This document shows, piece after piece, positions 44,635-52,439 of a stretch of DNA of 52,439 nucleotides. The translations under genes were made by a program, and so were the position numbers. The DNA is taken from assembly GCF_009766095.1 (NCBI RefSeq), contig NZ_LMUD01000019.1:215877-268315 (forward strand), read 5' to 3'. Every line of letters starts with the position of its first letter. The first letter of the stretch is position 1. Below the pieces are notes generated by a model. It ran no database searches. It had not been told where the DNA came from and was given only the letters and a program-made list of their open reading frames with translations. The DNA comes from Granulicella sp. S190 (GTDB taxonomy: Bacteria > Acidobacteriota > Terriglobia > Terriglobales > Acidobacteriaceae).

Positions 44635-46821
44635 CTAAAACGCCGCCAGCTCTGCCATCGCCCGGTAAAGATCCTCCGGCTGCGGCAGAATCGCATCCTC
44701 CAGCAATGGCTGATACGCCACAAACGTATCCATCGCCGCCACCCTTCGCACCGGAGCATCCAGGTCATGAAACAGCTCATCGCCGATCCGCGCCGCAATC
44801 TCCGCCCCATAGCCCCAGCTCAACATATCCTCATGCGCCACAATCACGCGATTGGTCTTCCTCACGCTCTCCGCAATCGCCTCCCAGTCGTACGGAGTCA
44901 GGCTCCGCAGATCGATCAGCTCCACATCAATACCTTTATCGCGATGCAGCTTCTGCGCCGCCTGTAGCGCCCTCGGTACCACCGCACCATACGTCAGTAC
45001 GGTCACGTCCTTCCCCGGCCGCACAATCTTCGCCTTCCCGAACGGAATGCAGTAGTCAGGCCCCGGATAAGCCGCACGCCCAAATGTCTCGCGGTACAGC
45101 CGCTTATGCTCCAGAAACAGCACCGGGTCGTCGCACCGAATCGCGGTCCGCAGCAGTCCCAGCGCATCCAGCGCATTCGAAGGCATCACCACCCGCACCC
45201 CCGGCGTATGCGTAAAGATGCTCTCACCCGACTGCGAGTGATAGATCGACCCACCCGTCAGGTAACCGCCAATCGGCACCCGCATCACCAGCGGGCAGCT
45301 GAAATCCCCATTCGACCGCCACCGCATCAGCGAAAGCTCATTCCGCATCTGGTGCATTGCAGGCCAAATGTAGTCGAAGAACTGAATCTCCACCACCGGC
45401 TTCATCCCTCGCACCGCCATGCCAATCGCACGGCCCGTAATATTCGCCTCTGCCAGCGGAGAGTTCCAGCACCGGTCGCTGCCAAACTCTGTCTGCAACC
45501 CTGCCGTCAGCTTGAACACACCACCCTTGCCCTTGATCTTCCCCGCCCGCAGCGCCTCATCGCGAGTAGCATCGGCCACATCTTCGCCAAACACCACCAC
45601 CCGCTCATCCCGCCGCATCTCATCCTTCAGGCAGCAGTTGATCAGGTCCGCCATCGTCCGCTCCGTCGCATCCGCGGTAGGCTTCGGCTCCGTCGCAAAC
45701 CGCTCATCCTGCGAGCTCAGGTCCTCCGAGTAGACATGCGTCGTAATCGAGGCCACCGTCGGCAGCGTCGCCATCACTGCACGATCCGCCGCCCGCTGTA
45801 CCTCTTCATCTACTTGCCGCTCCAGCTTGTTGATCCCATCCGCGTCGAGAATCCCCTCTCGCAGCAGCCACATCTGCATCCGCGAGATCGGGTCTCTTGC
45901 CGCATCTATATCCAACTCCTCTGCCGATCGATACGCCCGCTCATCATCACTCAGCGAGTGCGAATAAGGCCGGATCACATGACCATGCACCAGCGCAGGC
46001 CCCTTACCCGACCGGCAATAAGCCACCGCCTCCACCATTGCCTTGTAACTCGCAATCGGATCGGTCCCGTCAACCTCGGCAAAGTGGAAGTTAGGAAAAT
46101 TCGCCACCAGCCTGGAGATATTTCCCCCCGGCGTATTCACCTCCACCGGTGTCGAGATCGCGTACCCGTTGTCCTCAATCACATACAACACCGGCAGCTT
46201 CCCATTCGAAGCCGTATTCAACGACTCCCAGAACTCTCCCTGGCTCGTCGACCCTTCACCGATGGAGACATAAACCACCTCATCGCCGTGAAACGTCACG
46301 TCCTTGAACTCGCGATAATCCCCATCGTGCTTCTTCGCCGCATCAGGATGCTTTGTGAAAAACCGTCCCGCCTCCGCACACCCAACCGCATGCAGGCACT
46401 GCGTAGCCGTCGAAGACGACGGCGACACGATATTCAACTTCCTGCTCGACCAGTGCGAAGGCATCTGCCGTCCGCCACTCGCCGTATCATCCGCCGCACC
46501 TACCGCCTGCAGCAGCTGCTCCTCCACCGTGTTGCCCAGCGTCAGGCAGATCGCCCTGTCGCGATAGTAAGGAAAGAACCAGTCATATCCCGGCTTCAGC
46601 GCCATCCCTGCCGCCACCAACAGCGCCTCATGCCCGGCGCACGAGATCTGGAAAAAGATCTTCTGCTGCCGCTTCAAAACAATCTCGCGATCGTCGGTCC
46701 GCCGCGACAGATACATCAGCCGGTAGAACTCCACCAGCTGCTCCCGCGTCAGAGGACTCTCCAACGTGCCGTCCGCCGACTTCTTATTCTCCTGCACACC
46801 GCTTCCAGACTGTCTTGCCAT
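44635..46821 (-). CDS. Fused 2-oxoacid dehydrogenase E1 alpha/beta subunits
   Basis: 728 residues joining the two parts of a thiamin-diphosphate E1 enzyme of the branched-chain 2-oxoacid or pyruvate type, which decarboxylates the acid and passes the acyl group to E2. The alpha half (about 25-330) has [31 protein letters not shown] and [11 protein letters not shown]. Here the Mg-binding GDG reads GEG. The beta half (from about 385) has [19 protein letters not shown] [28 protein letters not shown] and [24 protein letters not shown] lies 7 bases before ATG 46821. No E2 or E3 gene is in the window. Confidence 0.94.
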   Translation of the reverse strand: MARQSGSGVQENKKSADGTLESPLTREQLVEFYRLMYLSRRTDDREIVLKRQQKIFFQISCAGHEALLVAAGMALKPGYDWFFPYYRDRAICLTLGNTVEEQLLQAVGAADDTASGGRQMPSHWSSRKLNIVSPSSSTATQCLHAVGCAEAGRFFTKHPDAAKKHDGDYREFKDVTFHGDEVVYVSIGEGSTSQGEFWESLNTASNGKLPVLYVIEDNGYAISTPVEVNTPGGNISRLVANFPNFHFAEVDGTDPIASYKAMVEAVAYCRSGKGPALVHGHVIRPYSHSLSDDERAYRSAEELDIDAARDPISRMQMWLLREGILDADGINKLERQVDEEVQRAADRAVMATLPTVASITTHVYSEDLSSQDERFATEPKPTADATERTMADLINCCLKDEMRRDERVVVFGEDVADATRDEALRAGKIKGKGGVFKLTAGLQTEFGSDRCWNSPLAEANITGRAIGMAVRGMKPVVEIQFFDYIWPAMHQMRNELSLMRWRSNGDFSCPLVMRVPIGGYLTGGSIYHSQSGESIFTHTPGVRVVMPSNALDALGLLRTAIRCDDPVLFLEHKRLYRETFGRAAYPGPDYCIPFGKAKIVRPGKDVTVLTYGAVVPRALQAAQKLHRDKGIDVELIDLRSLTPYDWEAIAESVRKTNRVIVAHEDMLSWGYGAEIAARIGDELFHDLDAPVRRVAAMDTFVAYQPLLEDAILPQPEDLYRAMAELAAF

Positions 46822-46939
46822 ACACCTATCCTTTACTTCGAAAGCCGCAAGGCATTATCCCTACAGTCACAGATTGTACCGGTAAGCCACCACGCTTGAC
46901 TCCCCCCCGATGCACCTCTATGGTCTCTGTTTTCCTCTG

Positions 46940-46982
46940 CAAAAAAGGCAAAGAGATGGGCAACCCGGAGGCCGCCCATCTC
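46940..46982 (-). terminator. Terminator behind hppA
   Basis: On the minus strand GAGATGGGC, a 12-base loop, GCCCATCTC, then TTTGCCTTTTTTGC: a perfect 9-bp stem 12 bases past the stop at 46995, followed by a T-rich tract. Confidence 0.8.
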
Positions 46983-46994
46983 CTTCAACTCGAG

Positions 46995-49304
46995 CTAAAC
47001 AAACAACGGTGCAAGCACCAGCGTAATCGTCGCCAGCAACTTGATCAGCACATGAAGGCTCGGCCCCGCCGTATCCTTGAAGGGATCGCCAACCGTATCG
47101 CCCACCACGGCAGCCTTATGCGCGTCCGACTTCTTCCCGCCATACTGCCCCGTCTCGATAAACTTCTTCGCGTTATCCCACGCTCCGCCGCCATTGTTCA
47201 TCAACATCGCCAGCAAAACACCGGAGATCGTGCCCACCATCAACAACCCAGCCACGGCCTCGGCGCCAGCCAGGTTCACCGGCACTCCGCCAATCGCGGG
47301 CACCGGCAGCACCGCACCCGGAGCATAGATCGCCGAACTCGCCTGGTAGCTCGAGCTGAGATGGCGAAAGATCAACCCCACCGCCACCGGCAGACCCACC
47401 GCAAGCAACCCAGGCACCACCATCTCCTTCAACGCCGCGCCCGTCACAATATTCACGCAACGCGCATAGTCCGGCTTTGAAGTCCCCAGCATAATCCCCG
47501 GATTCTCCTTGAACTGATCGCGAACATCCTTCACCACCATCTGCGCCGTTCGCCCCACCGCCTTGATCGCCAGCGAGCTGAACAGGTAAGTCAACATCGC
47601 ACCCAGCAAAGCCCCCACAAACACCGGCACCTGCGCCAGGTTGATATTCGTAAAGCTCCAACCCACCGGCATATAGCCGCCTGCAATCGTAACCTTATCA
47701 GTCACAATTGTCTTGATCTCTTCCAGATAAGCCGAGAACAGCAGGAACGCCGCCAGCGAAGCCGACCCAATCGCATATCCCTTCGTCAACGCCTTCGTCG
47801 TGTTTCCCGCCGAGTCCAGCTTGTCCGTTCGGTCGCGAATCTCATGCGGCTGATTCGACATCTCGATGATCCCACCCGCGTTATCCGTGATCGGCCCAAA
47901 CGTATCCATCGCCAAAATGTAAGCCGCGCAACTCAGCATCCCCATCGTAGCGATCGCCGTGCCGTAGATCCCCTTGGCATAGTCGCTGATCCCCGCAACC
48001 CCGGCCAGCCCCTGCACGCCGAAGTAGTAACTCATCAGCAGCGCCGCCGAGATCACCACCACTGGCATCGCCGGTGTCTCCATTCCCACTGCCAGCCCAC
48101 TGATAATGTTCGTCGCCGGCCCCGTCACCGAAGCCTCCACAATCGACCGCACCGGGCGAAACTTCGCCTCCGTGTAGTACTCCGTAATCCACACAAACAG
48201 AAACGCCGTCACCAGCCCAATCACGCCGCAACCCAGCAGCCATACCCACTGCACCTGCGGCCCGTTCAGCATCGTATAAACCGCCACCGCGAAGCCAGCC
48301 AACGCCAGTGCCGAGGTCACATAGAACCCCTTGTTCAGCGCGTGCATCGGGTCCTCATCCTCGCGCGTCGACACCACAAACACGCCAACGATGCTCGCAA
48401 TCAAATTGATCGCGTGCACAATCAGCGGGAACAGAATCCCCTTCACCCCAAACACCGGATAAAGTGCCGCACCTAAAATCATCGCGCCGACATTCTCCGC
48501 CGCCGTCGACTCAAACAAGTCCGCACCACGGCCCGCGCAATCCCCAACGTTATCGCCCACAAGGTCCGCAATCACAGCCGGATTCCGTGGATCGTCTTCG
48601 GGAATCCCCGCCTCTACCTTGCCCACCAGGTCCGCGCCCACGTCCGCGGCCTTCGTATAAATTCCTCCACCAAGCTGCGCAAACAGCGCCACCAGCGAAG
48701 CCCCAAACCCAAACCCTACCAACTGGTACGGCACCGTCTGCGGATGCTCCAACCCACCGAAGAACAGGAACAACACCCCCACTCCCAGCAGCGAGAGCGC
48801 CACCACCACCAGTCCCGTCACCGCTCCGCCCCGCAGAGCCATCTGCAGCGCTTTATTCAAACTCGTTCGCGCCGCCGAAGCCGTCCGGATATTCGCCCGG
48901 ATCGAGCAGTACATCCCCGTAAATCCAGCCAGTCCAGAGCACACCGCCCCCACCAGAAAACTCACCACCGTCTTCAGCGCATACGGTGAAGTCCTCGGCG
49001 AGAGCCGATACCCCACAAACACCACCACCGCCAGCACCAGCGCAATCGCCCCGATCGTCCTGTACTGCCGCCGCAGAAACGCCTCCGCCCCCTCGCGGAT
49101 CGCATCCGAGATCGCCCGCATCTCCGCCGTACCCGTATCCGACGCGATAACCGCCCGCGCCAGCATCAGCGCCGCCACCAGCGCCAGTACTCCCACCCCT
49201 AAAGCAAGCCACAGATAGATCCGCCCGTCGCTACCGTCGACAACCGCAGGCGAAAACGGAACCTGCTCCCGAACGGCCATAGCCAAAAAACTTACTCCAA
49301 CCAT
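46995..49304 (-). CDS. hppA: Membrane-bound proton-translocating pyrophosphatase
   Basis: 769 residues and about 16 membrane helices. It couples pyrophosphate hydrolysis to proton pumping. Catalytic motifs are GIYTKAADVGADLVGKVEAG, PEDDPRNPAVIADLVGDNVGD and, near the C terminus, GDTVGDPFKDTAGPSLHVLIK. The GNTTKALTKGYAIGS sequence carries lysine where potassium-dependent enzymes have alanine, which suggests the potassium-independent class. GGAG precedes ATG 49304 by 9 bases. It is divergent from the subtilase gene. Confidence 0.96.
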   Translation of the reverse strand: MVGVSFLAMAVREQVPFSPAVVDGSDGRIYLWLALGVGVLALVAALMLARAVIASDTGTAEMRAISDAIREGAEAFLRRQYRTIGAIALVLAVVVFVGYRLSPRTSPYALKTVVSFLVGAVCSGLAGFTGMYCSIRANIRTASAARTSLNKALQMALRGGAVTGLVVVALSLLGVGVLFLFFGGLEHPQTVPYQLVGFGFGASLVALFAQLGGGIYTKAADVGADLVGKVEAGIPEDDPRNPAVIADLVGDNVGDCAGRGADLFESTAAENVGAMILGAALYPVFGVKGILFPLIVHAINLIASIVGVFVVSTREDEDPMHALNKGFYVTSALALAGFAVAVYTMLNGPQVQWVWLLGCGVIGLVTAFLFVWITEYYTEAKFRPVRSIVEASVTGPATNIISGLAVGMETPAMPVVVISAALLMSYYFGVQGLAGVAGISDYAKGIYGTAIATMGMLSCAAYILAMDTFGPITDNAGGIIEMSNQPHEIRDRTDKLDSAGNTTKALTKGYAIGSASLAAFLLFSAYLEEIKTIVTDKVTIAGGYMPVGWSFTNINLAQVPVFVGALLGAMLTYLFSSLAIKAVGRTAQMVVKDVRDQFKENPGIMLGTSKPDYARCVNIVTGAALKEMVVPGLLAVGLPVAVGLIFRHLSSSYQASSAIYAPGAVLPVPAIGGVPVNLAGAEAVAGLLMVGTISGVLLAMLMNNGGGAWDNAKKFIETGQYGGKKSDAHKAAVVGDTVGDPFKDTAGPSLHVLIKLLATITLVLAPLFV

Positions 49305-49521
49305 GCAAGGGTCTCCTTAGAACACAAACTTTCGCTTAGCTTCACAAAGGCGGCAATTAGAGCACGTGCAATCAGACAGGGTCAATGCGCCCCTTAACCA
49401 AGAAGGATCAGACAGATCTAACGCAATCGATAAACCAAAGTAATAGCACAGAACACTATTGGCACTCATGCAAATTTCTCTCCACGCCGATGCATAGCTC
49501 AGTGCAACAGCGAGGTGCAGC

Positions 49522-51198
49522 GTGTCCGTTCTCTGTGTGTCCACTCTCCCAGGCTTAATCTTTTCCACATGCCGCACCCGTTTGGTTCGCCGAAGCATCG
49601 CACTCCTGGTCGTGGCGCTGCCCCTGACAGCAGCCGCACAGATCGATACCACCAGCATCGCTCCCCATCGCTATCTTGTCCTCTATCGCAACGCAACAAT
49701 CCCCGCCGACGCCGAGGCTCATCTCCTCGCCTCTGGCACCCACCTTACGCAGCGTAACGAACACCTCGGCATCGCCGCCGTCCAGTCTCCCGTCTCTCAG
49801 GACGATGCAACCACCCTACGCCTCCTCGCCGCGCAGCCGAACGTCGCCTACGTCCTCCACGACCGAATCATCTCCGCTCTCCGCCTCCGAACCACCGCAT
49901 CCCCATCGCCCGCGGCCATCTCCTCCACGGTCAACAGTGGAGGCCAGCCCGTCCCTCCCACAAAGAGCCCCGGCAGGCTTCCAACTCACGGCCGCATCCT
50001 CAACTCCCTGCCGATCCTCCCTCCTCCTCCCACCCCGCCAACCTACGACACCTACTACACCTCCACGCCACAGGGGTGGGCAGTCCAGCAAGTCGGAGGC
50101 TACGGCAACAACATCGCCGGTGCTCCCGCACACGGCCCCTGGGACACCACCATGGGCAAAGGCATCAGAATCGCAGTCATCGACAGCGGAGTCGATCAAA
50201 CTCACCCCGACATCGCACCTAACCTCGCCCTCAACCTCACTGAAGTCGATCAATCCGCCTTCCCCAGCGCCTGCGACGACGGCAGCCCTCAGGACCAGCA
50301 AGGCCACGGCACGTGGACCGCCTCGCTCGCAGCAGGAGCCCTCGGCCCTGGAACCGGCAAGGTCGTCGGCGTAGCTCCCGCCGCGACCATCCTCAACATC
50401 AAGGTCCTCCAGCGCATGCCCGCCTCCCTCACCGGAGACACCAACCCCGCCGACCAGTGTGAGGCAGGTGAAGCTAGTGGCCTCCTCAGCTGGCTTATGA
50501 AGGGCATCGAAGACGCCGTCACCAACCGGGCCGACGTCATCTCCCTCTCTGTCGGTGCCACAGCCGACCTCACCACCGGAGACGGCGCCGGCCTCCTCGC
50601 TGCCTTCAACCAGATCACCTACGCCGCTGCCCAGGCCAACATCGTCCTCGTCGCCTCCGCCGGCAACGACGGCCTCGACCTCTCCAACCCCCGCTACGTC
50701 GAGCTTCCCGCGCAGTCCCGCGATGTCCTCTCCCTGGTCGCCTCCACCAACCCCGCCTGCGCCCAGAACACCACCCCCGGCGCTACCTGCACCCCCGGCC
50801 CCGTCTCTCTCGCCTATTACACGAACTATGGCACCCCCCTCGACGCCCTCGCCGCACCCGGAGGGAGTTATCCCGACGGGCCCGACACCGGTGTCAGCGG
50901 CTGGATCGAAGGTGCCTGCAGCTCAGGTCTCCCCAACACCGTAGACGGCCTTCCTGCCGACTCCACCCACAGCTTCGGCTGTTTCAGTCTCGGCCACACC
51001 GCTTACGTTCAAGCCATAGGTACCAGCGCCTCTGCCCCACTTGCTGCTGGAGTCGCTGCTCTGGTCCGTGCTGCCCACCCCGGCTGGAGCGCCGCCACCG
51101 TCGTCGCCGCCATGCGAAACTCAGCCGTCACCCTCCCCGGCCTCTCCATTCCCCTGATCAGCGCAACTGCTGCCCTCTCCCAGCCCACCCCACAATAA
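49522..51198 (+). CDS. Secreted S8 family serine protease (subtilase)
   Basis: 558 residues. The signal peptide ends near LTAAAQ (residue 40). A propeptide-like region (50-125, with HRYLVLYRNATIPADAEAHL) and a proline-rich linker (130-175) precede the catalytic domain. The triad is Asp221 in IAVIDSGVDQTHPD, His262 in GHGTWTASLAAG and Ser502 in GTSASAPLAAG; the oxyanion Asn382 is in SAGNDG. Several cysteine pairs in the domain (251, 313, 413/423, 466/487) may form disulfides. GTG 49522 is preceded by GAGG 6-7 bases upstream. A dispersed repeat follows the stop by 4 bases. Confidence 0.93.
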   Translation: MSVLCVSTLPGLIFSTCRTRLVRRSIALLVVALPLTAAAQIDTTSIAPHRYLVLYRNATIPADAEAHLLASGTHLTQRNEHLGIAAVQSPVSQDDATTLRLLAAQPNVAYVLHDRIISALRLRTTASPSPAAISSTVNSGGQPVPPTKSPGRLPTHGRILNSLPILPPPPTPPTYDTYYTSTPQGWAVQQVGGYGNNIAGAPAHGPWDTTMGKGIRIAVIDSGVDQTHPDIAPNLALNLTEVDQSAFPSACDDGSPQDQQGHGTWTASLAAGALGPGTGKVVGVAPAATILNIKVLQRMPASLTGDTNPADQCEAGEASGLLSWLMKGIEDAVTNRADVISLSVGATADLTTGDGAGLLAAFNQITYAAAQANIVLVASAGNDGLDLSNPRYVELPAQSRDVLSLVASTNPACAQNTTPGATCTPGPVSLAYYTNYGTPLDALAAPGGSYPDGPDTGVSGWIEGACSSGLPNTVDGLPADSTHSFGCFSLGHTAYVQAIGTSASAPLAAGVAALVRAAHPGWSAATVVAAMRNSAVTLPGLSIPLISATAALSQPTPQ

Positions 51199-51202
51199 AA
51201 CT

Positions 51203-51297
51203 GTCCTGTCGGACAGGCCTCTTGCGCGGCGGGCGGCCACTTCGCGACGTATCTACCGGTCTGGGTATAACAAGCAGTGCGGATCCTCCCGCTGGTC
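51203..51297 (+). repeat. Dispersed ~95-bp palindromic repeat, copy B
   Basis: It starts 4 bases after the subtilase stop: GTCCTGTCGGACAGGCC, GCGCGGCGGGCGGCCACTT, CGCGACGTATCTACCGGTCT, ending TCCCGCTGGTC. It aligns with copy A (44525-44618, reversed) over its whole length; GTCCTG.CGGAC.GGCC, GG.CACTTCG.GAC and TACCGGTCT match almost exactly. A further inverted arm, AACCAACGGGAGAACCACGC at 51316-51335, pairs with the end of copy B (51280-51297). Confidence 0.75.
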
Positions 51298-51343
51298 CCG
51301 GAAGACGTCGATTCCAACCAACGGGAGAACCACGCGGAGCAGT

Positions 51344-51362
51344 AAAAAGGCGTGCGAACGCC
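51344..51362 (-). terminator. Terminator behind the coiled-coil protein gene
   Basis: On the minus strand GGCGT, loop TCGC, ACGCC, TTTTT: starts 2 bases past the stop at 51365. Confidence 0.75.
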
Positions 51363-51364
51363 CT

Positions 51365-51724
51365 CTAGCCCTTCATGCGTTCCTTCACGCTATGGGCAAG
51401 CTTCTCAATCTCTTCTGCCTTCTTGATCACATCCACTGACAAAATATTCTTATTCGTCTTATCCACCTGCTGCTTTAGATCTGTAGCCAGCGCCAGCAGC
51501 TTGTCGGTATCGGCTACCAGGCGCTTCTGCCGCTCCGCGCTGCGCACCTCTTCCTGCTGCTCCAGCCGGTGAGAATCGGCGTTAGGATCAGGGTCTCCCG
51601 TTCGATCGTGCGTCTGCCCCGGTAGGTGCTGCTGCGGTATCGGTTGAAACTGTCCTTCGCTCACTCTTCCCGAAACCCCCACTGCCAAAACCATCCCTAT
51701 CACGGCCATCTGAAGTATTCGCAT
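51365..51724 (-). CDS. Small exported coiled-coil protein, unknown function
   Basis: 119 residues from ATG 51724, which has GGAGG 8 bases upstream; the frame extends to 51757 but this start is better. A signal-peptide-like N terminus (MRILQMAVIGMVLAVGVSGRV) is followed by a Gln/Pro/Asp-rich stretch (about 27-50) and then a heptad-rich helix from LEQQEEVRSAERQKRL to the end. No known family recognised. Orthologues of this general make-up seem common in Acidobacteria, from memory only. It is divergent from the MscS gene. Confidence 0.75.
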   Translation of the reverse strand: MRILQMAVIGMVLAVGVSGRVSEGQFQPIPQQHLPGQTHDRTGDPDPNADSHRLEQQEEVRSAERQKRLVADTDKLLALATDLKQQVDKTNKNILSVDVIKKAEEIEKLAHSVKERMKG

Positions 51725-51839
51725 CGCATCTACCTCCATCCCGCTGTCGGTCCCCACACTCGCTATCTGAATTGCATCTTACAAACAGCTGCCGCATTCT
51801 GTTCACAGCATTATTTCCCGAAAGCGAGACGCCGTAATC

Positions 51840-52439
51840 ATGCTCCTTCAGACCTTGGCCCCGCAAGACGGACGTATCGTTCAAACCATTGAGCTCGACT
51901 GGCATAACGACATCGTCGCCTTCGCCGCGCATAAGCTCCCCAAGATCCTCGTCGTCCTGGTGGTCCTCTTCGCCCTCCAGCGCACGGTTCTCTTCTTCGT
52001 CAAAAAGATGCGTAACCGCGCCGACCACCAGGTGGGAAACTTCCACCGCGCCGCCCAGCTCCGCACCATGGCTTCGATCCTTCGCGCCACCTCATACGGC
52101 GTCCTCGGCTTCATCGCCTTCCTCCAGCTCCTTAACATCTTCGATATCCCGTACCAGCCCATCCTCGCCTCCGCGGGAATCGTCGGCGTCGGCGTAGGCC
52201 TCGGCGCGCAGTCCATCTTCAAAGACATGCTCAACGGCATCTTCATCCTCGTCGAAGACCAGTACAACGTCGGCGAAGTCGTCAGCCTCGCCGGCCTCAA
52301 AGGCACTGTCGAAGACCTCTCCCTCCGCCGCACCACCCTCCGCGACGGTGACGGCACCCTCTACATCATCCCCAACAGCCAGATCGCCACCGTCTCCAAT
52401 CTCTCCCGCGACTACTCCATCGCCGCCCTCAACGTCAGC
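51840..52439 (+). CDS. Mechanosensitive channel MscS family protein, cut by the window end
   Basis: 200 codons are present and the frame is open at the right edge. Two or three N-terminal membrane segments appear: KILVVLVVLFALQRTVLFFV (about 37-55), SYGVLGFIAFLQLLNIF, and the pore-lining stretch LASAGIVGVGVGLGAQSIFKD with the glycine/alanine packing of TM3. The MscS beta domain begins GIFILVEDQYNVGEVVSLAG and reaches the IIPNSQI motif. Such channels release solutes under sudden dilution stress. ATG 51840 is an obvious start though without a strong ribosome binding site. Confidence 0.9.
   Translation, partial: MLLQTLAPQDGRIVQTIELDWHNDIVAFAAHKLPKILVVLVVLFALQRTVLFFVKKMRNRADHQVGNFHRAAQLRTMASILRATSYGVLGFIAFLQLLNIFDIPYQPILASAGIVGVGVGLGAQSIFKDMLNGIFILVEDQYNVGEVVSLAGLKGTVEDLSLRRTTLRDGDGTLYIIPNSQIATVSNLSRDYSIAALNVS

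Noticed and set aside
45106..46899. A 597-codon open frame on the plus strand across the E1 gene
   Set aside because: Same reasons: antisense to a well-identified enzyme and with an Arg/His-rich, low-complexity translation.
49459..49480. Possible sigma-54 promoter TTGGCACTCATGCA before the subtilase gene
   Set aside because: The GG and GC elements are two bases too close for a -24/-12 promoter.

Overview
The window looks like chromosomal core DNA of an Acidobacteriota member, most likely subdivision 1 (Terriglobia; Granulicella, Edaphobacter or Terriglobus-like). The reasons are a moderately GC-rich composition, the gene families present (hopanoid operon, fused E1 alpha/beta dehydrogenase, DUF1800/DUF1501 pair, Tol-Pal operon whose Pal has an extra Ig-like domain) and dispersed palindromic intergenic repeats. 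This assignment is by recognition only. I saw no rRNA, tRNA, CRISPR array, insertion sequence or phage gene.

Layout, left to right. 1-4125: an amidinotransferase-fold protein with a serine at the catalytic cysteine position, a 59-residue zinc-ribbon microprotein, an exported protein of unknown function and a CPBP membrane protease. The last two follow accA and dnaE on the minus strand (4157-8601). 8674-11799: a small DUF3592-like protein, an M20 peptidase and two alpha/beta hydrolases. 12131-16544: a two-component pair, a PDZ-containing membrane histidine kinase and an NtrC-type sigma-54 activator whose genes overlap.

16547-24124 is a minus-strand hopanoid operon: ispH, squalene-hopene cyclase, hpnH, a 148-residue unknown, hpnA, hpnG and a zinc-dependent dehydrogenase. 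It runs from isoprenoid precursor through cyclization to hopene, addition of adenosine and loss of adenine. The last dehydrogenase could act on the resulting ribosyl side chain. Upstream lie a 51-residue metallothionein gene and recN. 26427-31900 on the plus strand is a complete Tol-Pal operon (tolQ, tolR, a tolA/tonB-like gene, tolB, pal, cpoB) for envelope constriction and outer-membrane integrity. Its tolA-like gene has no ATG, GTG or TTG where translation should begin.

31904-38381: a DapA-fold protein lacking the catalytic lysine, a small membrane protein, carB and carA with a terminator-like hairpin between them, and a 43-residue secreted histidine-rich peptide. 38531-40320: a Rieske ferredoxin, a membrane-anchored alpha/beta-hydrolase-fold protein without the nucleophile serine, and a DoxX protein. 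40605-49304, all minus: a DUF1501/DUF1800 pair, a fused 2-oxoacid dehydrogenase E1, and a proton-pumping pyrophosphatase. 49522-52439: a secreted subtilase, a small coiled-coil exported protein, and the start of an MscS channel cut by the window end.

Most genes are ordinary housekeeping genes. The points worth a second look are the hopanoid operon's two extra genes, three small proteins (zinc ribbon, metallothionein, His-rich peptide), three enzyme-fold proteins with altered catalytic residues, an apparent ATA start codon, and a roughly 95-bp repeat placed just behind two stop codons in the same orientation relative to each gene.
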